DNA from: Nostoc sp. NOS(2021)
GTDB lineage: Bacteria; Cyanobacteriota; Cyanobacteriia; Cyanobacteriales; Nostocaceae
Assembly (NCBI RefSeq): GCF_017115025.1
Contig: NZ_JABXKM010000114.1
Location: forward strand, 1 to 64,000
Length of the DNA stretch: 64,000 nt
Reading direction: 5' to 3'
The notes under the pieces are model-generated. The model did not search any database. It was given only the letters and a program-made list of their open reading frames with translations, and was not told the DNA's origin. The position numbers were made by a program, and so were the translations under genes. Below, in pieces: positions 56,347 through 64,000 of the stretch (position 1 is its first letter; each line of letters opens with the position of its first letter).

Positions 56347-57684
56347 CTAGCTAGGATTCGGAAACAGCCAGCTTGAAATAGTTTGCAATAACAGCCAAAC
56401 ATTTAAACTGCCGATAACAATCGCTACTAACCACGATAAAATCTGCAACCACCAAGGATTGACAAATTCACCCATTAAGCGTTTATTACTTGTAAACATC
56501 ACCAACGGCACTACGGCAAATGATAGCTGTAAACTCAAAATAACTTGGCTGAAAATTAGTAAGCCGCCTGTACTCTTTTCTCCCAAAAGCATAATTGAAA
56601 TTAATGCTGGGATAATCGCAATTAATCTAGTTAATAACCTACGTAACCAAGGTTTCAGACGCAGATTCAAAAAGCCTTCCATGACAATTTGCCCTGCTAA
56701 AGTGGCGGTAAGGGTCGAACTTTGTCCAGAAGCAAGTAATGCTACGCAAAAAATTGCGCTAGCGGCATTCACACCCAATAAGGGAGAGAGCAATTTATAA
56801 GCATCTTGAATTTCTGCAACATTCTGATAACCAGAAAAATGAAAAGTGGCAGCAGCAATAATCAAAATTGCTGAGTTGATAAACAAGGCGAAACATAAAG
56901 CAACTGTAGAATCGATTGTGCTAAACTTAATAGCCTCCCATTTCTTTTGGGATGTTGATTCCCAATCCCGCGTCTGCACGATTGATGAGTGCAGATACAA
57001 GTTGTGTGGCATCACCGTTGCCCCCAAAATGCCAATAGCAATGTAGAGCATTTCTGGGTTCTGGACAATTTCTATTTTGGGAACATATCCTAATAAAACT
57101 CCGCCCAAATTAGGACGCGAAAAGATGATTTCTGCTGCAAAGCAGATGCCTACAGTTGCTACCAACAAGATTACCAAAGCTTCTGTATAGCGAAAGCCTT
57201 TGTTTTGTAGCAGTAACAATACAAATACATCTAGGGCTGTTATACACACGCCCAAACTCAGGGGAATGCCAAAAAGCAGTTGCAGCGCGATCGCACTTCC
57301 CAAAACTTCCGCTAAGTCACAAGCGGCGATCGCTATCTCACAAAGTATCCATAACCCGAAGTTGATACGCAGACTGAAGTGATCTCGACAAGCCTGCGCT
57401 AAATCTCGCCCCGTTGCTACTCCCAAACGCACACACAGCGATTGCATTAAAATCGCCATCAAGTTGGAAAGCATAATCACCGTTAGCAACGCATAACCAA
57501 ATTTAGCCCCGCCAGCTAAGTCAGTCGCCCAGTTACCAGGGTCCATATACCCTACAGATACGAGATATCCTGGCCCTCCATAAGCCAGCATCTTGCGCCA
57601 GATGCTTTTAGTGTTAGGAATTTTAATGCTGCGGTGAACTTCAGGTAGGCTGGGCTTCCTGTCTGGGTTTTCTGGAATGGGCAT
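56347..57684 (-). CDS. mntH: Nramp-family divalent metal transporter
   Basis: This proton-coupled Mn2+/Fe2+ importer has 445 residues and about eleven membrane helices. The first metal-binding helix carries the diagnostic Asp-Pro-Gly-Asn (YMDPGNWATD), and helix 6 carries MPHNLYLHSS, where Met and His lie at the metal site. A stretch after it (TTISSWLFPNPS end) is not conserved. It is divergent from a metal-exporting P-type ATPase across 248 bases, so the two may share metal-responsive control. Confidence 0.93.
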   Translation of the reverse strand: MPIPENPDRKPSLPEVHRSIKIPNTKSIWRKMLAYGGPGYLVSVGYMDPGNWATDLAGGAKFGYALLTVIMLSNLMAILMQSLCVRLGVATGRDLAQACRDHFSLRINFGLWILCEIAIAACDLAEVLGSAIALQLLFGIPLSLGVCITALDVFVLLLLQNKGFRYTEALVILLVATVGICFAAEIIFSRPNLGGVLLGYVPKIEIVQNPEMLYIAIGILGATVMPHNLYLHSSIVQTRDWESTSQKKWEAIKFSTIDSTVALCFALFINSAILIIAAATFHFSGYQNVAEIQDAYKLLSPLLGVNAASAIFCVALLASGQSSTLTATLAGQIVMEGFLNLRLKPWLRRLLTRLIAIIPALISIMLLGEKSTGGLLIFSQVILSLQLSFAVVPLVMFTSNKRLMGEFVNPWWLQILSWLVAIVIGSLNVWLLLQTISSWLFPNPS

Positions 57685-57932
57685 TTGTTTACACTCTCAA
57701 TTTTTCATAATTCTGTCATAATTTCTGAAAAAACTGACAAGAATAGCTACCTTGAGAAGGTTACAAATATTCAGATCCACTAAATATTAGTAGAAAGATT
57801 CAACAATAAACCTAAATTTTGTATTGATATAGATTCTCGTTCTTAAATTATCAACTTGTAAAAACTTCTTTTTTTCATTACATTTGAGAACAGGCTCATA
57901 TATCAAATAACTGACTAGCCTCAATAGAAAAA

Positions 57933-59921
57933 ATGAAGCAAAAAGTACATTCAGAATCTTCAGGTTGTTCCAACTGTGGACATGACGAACACGAGAATCA
58001 TAACCATGATCATACTCATGATGAGAATCATAACCATGACCACAATCACGATCACGGTGGAGAATTCAATCTGAAAAATGAGGTTTTGCCTTTGGTAGTG
58101 ATTTTAAGTTTATATGCGCCTGGTGTAATTTTTGAAAATCAATTACATAATACATTCTATTCAATAGGTGAATATCTGCTTTTCATCCCTGCCTATTTAT
58201 TAAGTGGATGGAGTGTTTTAAAAACTGCTGGGCGCAATCTACTCAGAGGTAGAGTATTTGATGAAACATTTTTGATGACAGTAGCGACACTAGGGGCGAT
58301 CGCAATTCATAAATTACCCGAAGCTGTCGGAGTCATGTTATTTTATAAAATTGGGGAATTGTTCCAGGATGTTGCCGTTAGTCGTTCCCGTAGTTCCATC
58401 AAAGCATTATTGGAAGTTCGCCCAGACTATGCCAATATCCAAATAGATGGAGAACTCAAGAAAGTATCGCCAGAAACAGTAAAGATTGGGGATATTATCG
58501 TTGTTAAACCCGGAGAAAAGATTCCCTTAGATGGCGAAATTATAGATGGTAATTCGCAAGTTGATACATCTGCATTAACTGGAGAATCTGTACCGCGAAC
58601 TGTGAGGCTGGGAGAGACAGTTTTGGCTGGGATGATTAATAAAATGGGTGTGATCAGTATTAAAGTAACAAAACTCTTTGATGAATCTTCCATTGCTAAG
58701 ATTTTAGACTTGGTACAAAATGCCAAAAGTAAAAAAGCAGAAACAGAAAAATTTATTACTAAATTTGCCCGATATTACACACCAATCGTAGTTTTTACAT
58801 CTCTAGCAGTTGCACTATTACCTCCTTTATTCCTTTCGGGTGCAACTTCTTCAGAATGGGTTTATCGTGCCCTAATTTTACTAGTTATCTCCTGTCCGTG
58901 TGGACTCGTTATCAGTATTCCATTAGGTTACTTTGGAGGTATTGGAGGTGCAGCCAAACGTGGTATTTTGGTTAAAGGATCTACTTTTTTAGATACTTTA
59001 AATGCAGTTAATACAGTTGTTTTTGATAAAACTGGAACGTTAACTAAAGGAGTATTCAAAGTAGCAAAAATAGTACCATTAAATGGCTGGAATGAACAAG
59101 AATTGCTGCAATTAGCGGCTAAAGTAGAATCGCACTCAAATCATCCCATCGCTCAATCTATCCGCAAGGCTTATGGTGGAAAAATCGATGAATTTGAGGT
59201 GAGAGATTATCAAGAGATAGCAGGTTATGGAATTAGAGCCAAGGTTGAAAATAGGGTAGTGATAGCGGGAAGCGATCGCCTATTACATCGAGAGAAGATT
59301 GCTCACGATAATTGCCAGTTAGAAGGAACAGTTATTCATCTAGCAGTGGATGATATTTACGCGGGATATATTGTCATTGCTGATGAACTCAAAGAAGATG
59401 CAAGACTTGCTATTCAAGCACTCAAGCGAATGGGTGTAGAGAGAACAGTAATGTTGACAGGAGATAATCAAGCGATCGCCTCCCGAATTGCTCAACAGCT
59501 TGGCATAGATGCTTACGAAGCAGAGTTATTACCTGAAGAAAAAGTTAATGCCATTGAGAAGTTACTCAGCACCGCTGGCAAGTATGGTAAAGTTGCCTTT
59601 GTTGGGGATGGCATTAATGATGCGCCAGTGATTGCTAGAGCAGATATTGGTATGGCAATGGGTGGGTTAGGCTCAGACGCGGCGATAGAAACTGCCGATA
59701 TTGTGATCATGACAGATGCACCATTAAAAGTGGCAGAAGCAATCCAAATCGCCAGAAAAACAAGGCAAATTGTTTGGCAAAATATTGGGTTTGCTTTAGC
59801 AATTAAAGGTGTATTTATTGGATTGGGTATTTTAGGTATAGCAACAATGTGGGAAGCTGTTTTTGCTGATGTTGGAGTAGCAATGCTGGCAATTTTAAAC
59901 GCAACTAGAGCGATGAAATAA
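57933..59921 (+). CDS. Heavy-metal P1B-type ATPase with His-rich N-terminus
   Basis: This 662-residue ATPase exports a soft divalent metal. The N-terminal 43 residues are a metal-binding tail with CSNC and about fifteen His interspersed with Asp and Asn; no classical HMA fold is seen. Core motifs are TGES (LTGESVPR), the membrane metal site Cys321-Pro322-Cys323 (SCPCG), the phosphorylated Asp365 (DKTGT), the His-Pro of the nucleotide domain (NHPIAQS), and GDGINDAPV. CPC plus a His-rich tail fits Zn2+/Cd2+/Pb2+ pumps (P1B-2), like ZiaA/ZntA. It is divergent from mntH. Confidence 0.92.
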   Translation: MKQKVHSESSGCSNCGHDEHENHNHDHTHDENHNHDHNHDHGGEFNLKNEVLPLVVILSLYAPGVIFENQLHNTFYSIGEYLLFIPAYLLSGWSVLKTAGRNLLRGRVFDETFLMTVATLGAIAIHKLPEAVGVMLFYKIGELFQDVAVSRSRSSIKALLEVRPDYANIQIDGELKKVSPETVKIGDIIVVKPGEKIPLDGEIIDGNSQVDTSALTGESVPRTVRLGETVLAGMINKMGVISIKVTKLFDESSIAKILDLVQNAKSKKAETEKFITKFARYYTPIVVFTSLAVALLPPLFLSGATSSEWVYRALILLVISCPCGLVISIPLGYFGGIGGAAKRGILVKGSTFLDTLNAVNTVVFDKTGTLTKGVFKVAKIVPLNGWNEQELLQLAAKVESHSNHPIAQSIRKAYGGKIDEFEVRDYQEIAGYGIRAKVENRVVIAGSDRLLHREKIAHDNCQLEGTVIHLAVDDIYAGYIVIADELKEDARLAIQALKRMGVERTVMLTGDNQAIASRIAQQLGIDAYEAELLPEEKVNAIEKLLSTAGKYGKVAFVGDGINDAPVIARADIGMAMGGLGSDAAIETADIVIMTDAPLKVAEAIQIARKTRQIVWQNIGFALAIKGVFIGLGILGIATMWEAVFADVGVAMLAILNATRAMK

Positions 59922-60016
59922 AATTTTTGTCAAATCGGGAATCTTTAATTGGGAATTTGTAGTAATTAAACTATGAGTACTTCTCACTCATATTCTGCTA
60001 CCCAATAATAGAACCT

Positions 60017-60694
60017 ATGAATTCATCAATCAAAGGCATTGCTACAGCTACTTTAGCTTTACTGCTAAACTATTCGGCAAACCCAGCCTTTGCACTACCC
60101 CAGAAAATAAATCATCCAATTACTGTTGCTAAATCGCAACCATTAACAGACACCTTGATTGTTCCTGGGGAACGAGTGGGGCCGATAACACGCATAACCA
60201 CCAAGCAAGATTTAGTAAAGCTGTTTGGTGCATCCCATCTCGTTGATAAAACTATCTCTGGTGCTGAAGGAATGGGTAGTTTTGCAGCTACTCAGGTAAA
60301 TCTAAATCAGGAGCGATCGCTCTTGGTAGTCTGGAGTGATAATACTCGTACCAAACCTCTAGATGTGCGTAACCTGGGTTCAGCTTGGAAAACCCGCGAA
60401 GGTATTGGAGTGGGAACACCCTTAAACGAGTTACGTAAGAAATTAGGTGATTTTAAACTTTATGGATTGGCGTGGGATTACGGCGGCACGATTTTGTTGG
60501 ATGGTAGTAAATTATCCCGTTATCAAGGCAAACTCATTTTACGAGTAGACACTGCTGCAAATGCTTCTGAAAAGTTTCCCAATGACTACCAATCAGTGTC
60601 TGGGGATGCTACTTTTTCCTCCAGCAATCCCCACTGGAAACCTTTGGGAATCAGGCTAGCAGAAATAATCGTTGTACTCAACGCAAGTCAGTAG
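60017..60694 (+). CDS. Exported hypothetical protein
   Basis: This 225-residue protein has a signal peptide (about residues 1-27, ending AFA). The mature part is a mixed alpha/beta domain with the patterns PGERVGPITRITTKQDLVKLFG and GIGVGTPLNELRKKLGDFKLYG, each a strand-turn-helix with a Gly-rich turn and repeated once. Such duplicated units occur in many cyanobacterial periplasmic proteins of unknown function. It follows the ATPase gene by 95 bases, so co-transcription is possible, but no metal motif is present. Confidence 0.65.
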   Translation: MNSSIKGIATATLALLLNYSANPAFALPQKINHPITVAKSQPLTDTLIVPGERVGPITRITTKQDLVKLFGASHLVDKTISGAEGMGSFAATQVNLNQERSLLVVWSDNTRTKPLDVRNLGSAWKTREGIGVGTPLNELRKKLGDFKLYGLAWDYGGTILLDGSKLSRYQGKLILRVDTAANASEKFPNDYQSVSGDATFSSSNPHWKPLGIRLAEIIVVLNASQ

Positions 60695-60924
60695 TGGTAT
60701 GCTAAACATCTAGTTTGCTTGCTAGGGCGTAGAGGAACTATGGAGACAACATTCTTATACTAAGTCTAGAACTGGTAAATTACTGACAGAAGAAATTACA
60801 TAAGTGGCATCTCGTGTCACAATCATGTTTCAGCTATTGAAACCAAACACAGTAAACCAGATTGCTAGATCGATAATCTGGCTAATCATCTTGAGTAAAG
60901 ATTATTGACTCAAAAAGTAACTAG

Positions 60925-61911
60925 ATGTCCTCTGAGCAGCATCTACAGCACAAACGTCATGCACTACAGGAACATTATGACCTGCTAGCCGAGAAGTTAA
61001 AAAGGTTGCATCGTGATTATGCGATCGTAGCAGATACTCTCATTCGCTTCCAATTAGAAAAGCAAATTGAACAAACTGAAGCTGAACTAAACGAATTGGA
61101 TCAGCAGCTTGGTGATCTGGAACGAGCTTTATCTAGTGGAAGAGTGTATCGTGCTTTGTTGAAATTGGGCTATCGAGAGCAGACGCGAGCATTTCGGAAA
61201 TTTATTGAGACTCATTCAGTAGCAGCCTTTCTAATCCACGGTTCACTTTACTATGGTCAACGCTGGTTGTTGAATCGGTTGGTGGTACAAAATGTCCCCA
61301 ATATCATGACGGGAAAGGTTGTGCGAATTGAACTCAGTCGCATTGCTCGGAGGAGTGACAGTGCTGCTTTGTGGCGTGAACTTGGTGGTAGAGTTGGTCT
61401 AGGTAGGCAAAGCTCAATTCCTGAAATTGCCGAACGAGTTTATCAATGGTGGCGAACTCAGAATGTTCTGTTAATTTTATATGATGTCGATTGTCTTTCG
61501 GAAACTCTTTTAGACGATCTGATCCGAGATTTCTGGTTATTATTAGCGACTAAAGTTAAGACGGCTAGCCCGCAAGCGAGTCAATTCAAATTATTAATGT
61601 TCCTGGTAGATTATGATGGCTGCGTAGGTAGTTGGAATATTCCTTTTGTAGAACGGCTCGACCCTACTTGGAAGCCAGATAATCCTGTGAAACTACCTGA
61701 GATTAACCAATTTTCTGACGATGAACTAACTAACTGGCTAGAGTATGCAGCAGACGAACTGCCGACTAAACTGATAGATCAGTTAGATGAAACAGTACAA
61801 ACAATACTGAAAAACAGTGATAATGGCATTCCAGAACCCGCATTGGGCGAAATTTGTCACCTGTCTGGCTGTAATTGGTATGACGAAGAGGAAAAATGGT
61901 TAAGGCTGTAG
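60925..61911 (+). CDS. Degenerate-STAND (inactive P-loop) protein
   Basis: This 328-residue soluble protein has an N-terminal coiled coil (about residues 5-70). A P-loop NTPase-like domain follows, in which the Walker A position reads IHGSLYYGQRW (104-114) with no GK[ST]. The second strand NVLLILYDVDCL has only an acidic remnant of Walker B. This fits the inactive-STAND (iSTAND) domains seen in predicted bacterial conflict systems with MoxR and vWA genes. Its stop lies 16 bases inside the following MoxR gene, so the two are co-translated. Confidence 0.7.
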   Translation: MSSEQHLQHKRHALQEHYDLLAEKLKRLHRDYAIVADTLIRFQLEKQIEQTEAELNELDQQLGDLERALSSGRVYRALLKLGYREQTRAFRKFIETHSVAAFLIHGSLYYGQRWLLNRLVVQNVPNIMTGKVVRIELSRIARRSDSAALWRELGGRVGLGRQSSIPEIAERVYQWWRTQNVLLILYDVDCLSETLLDDLIRDFWLLLATKVKTASPQASQFKLLMFLVDYDGCVGSWNIPFVERLDPTWKPDNPVKLPEINQFSDDELTNWLEYAADELPTKLIDQLDETVQTILKNSDNGIPEPALGEICHLSGCNWYDEEEKWLRL

Positions 61912-62828
61912 GTGGAAAACTCTTGGAATATGCAGGTAAAGTGCAGCCCCAGCTAGGAGAAAGGGGGGCGAACGGACAACTATTGTATCCCTATTTACCT
62001 AATCCTGAACTGGTAGAAGCAGTCAACTTGGCGATTTTCTTGGAACGACCGTTATTGCTCAAAGGAGAACCAGGATGCGGCAAGACTTTACTTGCAAGTG
62101 CAGTTAGCTACGAGCTAGGTTTGAACTTGGAAGCTTGGTATGTCAAATCCACTAGTCGGGCAAGGGATGGTTTGTATAACTACGATGCTATTGGACGTTT
62201 GCGGGATGCCCAGCTAGCTGCTTCCGATCGCCTGACAGCAGAACAAATCCAGCGAATTGATGACCCAACTACCTATATACGCTGGGGGCCTCTGGGACGG
62301 GCATTTCAGCAAGAAAACCGCACTGTCGTACTGATTGATGAAATTGATAAAGCTGACATTGACTTTCCCAACGACCTGCTGCTGGAATTAGATGAGCGAC
62401 GGTTTATTGTCGAGGAGACAGGTCAGGAGATTGAAGCCAAAGCAGCACCGATTGTTTTAATCACCAGCAATGATGAGAAAGATTTGCCAGATGCTTTTTT
62501 GCGTCGGTGCTTGTTTCACTATGTTGAATTTCCTAGTCGTGAAAGACTCATCCAAATTATGAATGCTTTGTTTGGGAAAGCATCAGAGGTTTTGATAAAC
62601 CAAGCTGTAGAGCGTTTTTGGGAGCTGCGGGAAGAAATGAAAAAAAACCAAAGTGGGGCAAGCAAGAAAATCAGCACTAGTGAATTGATTGACTGGTTCA
62701 AGGCTTTGCGTCGCTACCCCGAAGATGAGGCTTTGGCAAAACTGAATGGGAAGTTACCTTACCCTGGTGTGTTGTTAAAGAGTTGGGAAGATCACATCCA
62801 ATATCTAAAGTTGAAAAGTAATGGATGA
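61896..62828 (+). CDS. MoxR-family AAA+ ATPase
   Basis: This 310-residue ATPase has Walker A GEPGCGKT (57-64), Walker B TVVLIDEIDKADIDFPNDLL (sensor-type acidic pair DE), and sensor 1 LITSNDEKDLP followed by the arginine-finger region FLRRC. A lid domain completes it. MoxR ATPases act as chaperones paired with vWA-domain proteins. GAGGAAAA precedes its ATG inside the end of the upstream gene. It overlaps the next gene by eight bases, making a tightly coupled three-gene operon. Confidence 0.9.
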   Translation: MVKAVGGKLLEYAGKVQPQLGERGANGQLLYPYLPNPELVEAVNLAIFLERPLLLKGEPGCGKTLLASAVSYELGLNLEAWYVKSTSRARDGLYNYDAIGRLRDAQLAASDRLTAEQIQRIDDPTTYIRWGPLGRAFQQENRTVVLIDEIDKADIDFPNDLLLELDERRFIVEETGQEIEAKAAPIVLITSNDEKDLPDAFLRRCLFHYVEFPSRERLIQIMNALFGKASEVLINQAVERFWELREEMKKNQSGASKKISTSELIDWFKALRRYPEDEALAKLNGKLPYPGVLLKSWEDHIQYLKLKSNG

Positions 62829-64000
62829 TTTACCCCTACTGGAATTGTTTACTCGACTGCGGCAGGCAGGATTACCTCTAGGCGTGGATGATTACCAGTC
62901 GATGTTGCAGGCTTTGCAAGCTGGTTATGGTCTTCCAGATAGAGCTGCTTTAGCTCGATTGTGTCGGTTACTTTGGGTTAAATCAGTTGAAGAAAAATAT
63001 ATATTTGATTATCACTTTGAACAGTTAATTGGTAGTGAGACTGTTCCCCAAACCCAAGCTTCAAATGTAAACCAAAGTCAAGCTACTCAACTTGTTAGGT
63101 TTGCAACTTTAGTGGCAGTGTTGGTTTTAGGTGTAGGGTTATCACTATGGGTTACACACCCAAAAAATCAAGTGAGTGTACCTTCCCCTACGATATCTTT
63201 GCCAACATCAGTGCCAGTGCCAAAGGAATTACCCTCACCAGTTGCACCGACCCCGACTGCACAAATTACTCAAAATAAAAGTCAAATAAATTTGCCAGTT
63301 TGGTTGATTTTCTTGCTAATTTTGGCAGTAAGTTCAGGGTGTTTGTGGTTGCTAAGGTTGTTGATGAAGCGTCGCGATCAAAATAATCACTTACAGACAG
63401 AACCATCTAAGCCCATATCTACTGCTACGCTAGCTTCAGAATCGTTTCGTAATATTGAAGATGAAATACAAGTTGCCCAAGCGATACGTCAGGTGACTAG
63501 TGAAGGGGAGATGTTGGGCGATCGCTTTCTCTTGTCTACGGACTATTTGCCCGTAACTCAAAGGCAAATGAAGCAGATGTGGCGACATCTGCGGTGTTTG
63601 ACTAAAGAGGGAATCGCTACAGAATTGGATATTGAGGCGACAGTTAACCAGATTGGACGCTACGGAATGATGCTGGAGCCTGTGTTGTCACCAGCTCGGG
63701 TGAATCGGACAGAACTGTTGTTGCTGATCGACCAAGACGGATCAATGGTTCCTTTTCATTCTCTGTCAGTTCGTTTGGGTCACACAGCCTCGCGGGGTGG
63801 GCAATTAGGTGCAGCTGGTATCTACTATTTTCATAATTGTCCAGTTGGGTATCTCTACTATGACCCAGTGCATCAACAAGCAGAGCCAATTGAAAATGTT
63901 TTAGTTCGCCTGCGTCAGAATAGAGTAGTAGCACTCATATTCAGTGATGCTGGCGCTGCTCGTGGTGGTCTGAATTCAGAGAGGATAGAGTTGACAAAGG
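62821..64000 (+). CDS. Membrane protein with vWA-like domain (partial, runs off the edge)
   Basis: The frame is open from ATG 62821 to the window end, 393 codons. Residues 1-70 are a helical domain (LPLLELFTRLRQAGLPLGVDDYQ). Hydrophobic helices at about 91-111 and 160-182 flank a Pro-rich loop. The vWA-like domain begins LLLLIDQDGSMVP (Asp304, Asp306, Ser308) and reaches VVALIFSDAGAARGG (Asp376). The MIDAS D-x-S-x-S has Asp in place of the first Ser. It completes the iSTAND-MoxR-vWA operon; the rest of the protein, and any effector gene, lies beyond the window. Confidence 0.75.
   Translation, partial: MDDLPLLELFTRLRQAGLPLGVDDYQSMLQALQAGYGLPDRAALARLCRLLWVKSVEEKYIFDYHFEQLIGSETVPQTQASNVNQSQATQLVRFATLVAVLVLGVGLSLWVTHPKNQVSVPSPTISLPTSVPVPKELPSPVAPTPTAQITQNKSQINLPVWLIFLLILAVSSGCLWLLRLLMKRRDQNNHLQTEPSKPISTATLASESFRNIEDEIQVAQAIRQVTSEGEMLGDRFLLSTDYLPVTQRQMKQMWRHLRCLTKEGIATELDIEATVNQIGRYGMMLEPVLSPARVNRTELLLLIDQDGSMVPFHSLSVRLGHTASRGGQLGAAGIYYFHNCPVGYLYYDPVHQQAEPIENVLVRLRQNRVVALIFSDAGAARGGLNSERIELTK

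Overview
The window comes from a filamentous, heterocyst-forming cyanobacterium of the Nostoc/Anabaena group. The evidence is hetR (master regulator of heterocyst differentiation), psaK (photosystem I), the aldehyde oxygenase and acyl-ACP reductase pair that makes cyanobacterial alkanes, pipX-pipY, sepF, frequent GCGATCGC (HIP1-type) octamers, and intergenic stretches full of short tandem heptamer repeats and small inverted-repeat elements. The alkane gene cluster and protein sequences look closest to Nostoc punctiforme, but this is from memory and no search was run.

Layout. 1-6.8 kb: MFS transporter, acetolactate synthase with an added zinc ribbon, an acidic-tailed TerB-like protein, a PBP4-type DD-peptidase and a GNAT acetyltransferase. 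6.8-15 kb is an accessory island: a flavoprotein gene remnant, a small orphan gene, then a two-gene operon of a 1164-residue reverse transcriptase-domain protein (ribbon-helix-helix, methyltransferase-like region, RT palm, long helical tail) and a UvrD-like helicase with a DnaQ-type exonuclease inserted in it, followed by an excisionase-type HTH/PIN toxin-antitoxin pair. The RT/helicase-nuclease operon is the best candidate for an undescribed, probably defensive, system. 15-27.6 kb: Zn alcohol dehydrogenase, PiT phosphate permease, coiled-coil/EamA fusion, a 1.8-kb hetR control region, hetR, a secreted Cys-repeat protein, an orphan TnpB-type omega-RNA-like structure, rpsD, moaA and an HTH protein.

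28-35 kb: a tandem duplication, all on the minus strand, of a two-gene module: a small protein with a Cys-Pro-Gly tail followed by a two-partner-secretion (TPS) domain adhesin. A third, broken copy of the small gene lies upstream, and the module is studded with small MITE-like elements. 35-46 kb is conserved cyanobacterial chromosome: sugar ABC permease, ado-aar-accA-SDR-folE (hydrocarbon and fatty acid supply), trpF, psaK, a site-2 protease and der. 46-55 kb: cbiQ, a chorismate-using synthase with repeat DNA inserted in frame, an amber-interrupted gene remnant, pipX-pipY, sepF, proC and a Ski2-like helicase. 55-60.7 kb: a secreted Cys protein, a divergent Nramp transporter and His-rich P-type ATPase (metal homeostasis), and an exported protein. 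60.9-64 kb, running off the edge: an overlapping operon of a degenerate-STAND protein, a MoxR AAA+ ATPase and a membrane protein with a vWA-like domain, resembling NTP-dependent conflict systems predicted in multicellular bacteria.

No rRNA, tRNA or CRISPR array was recognised by eye, and no intact transposase gene was seen.
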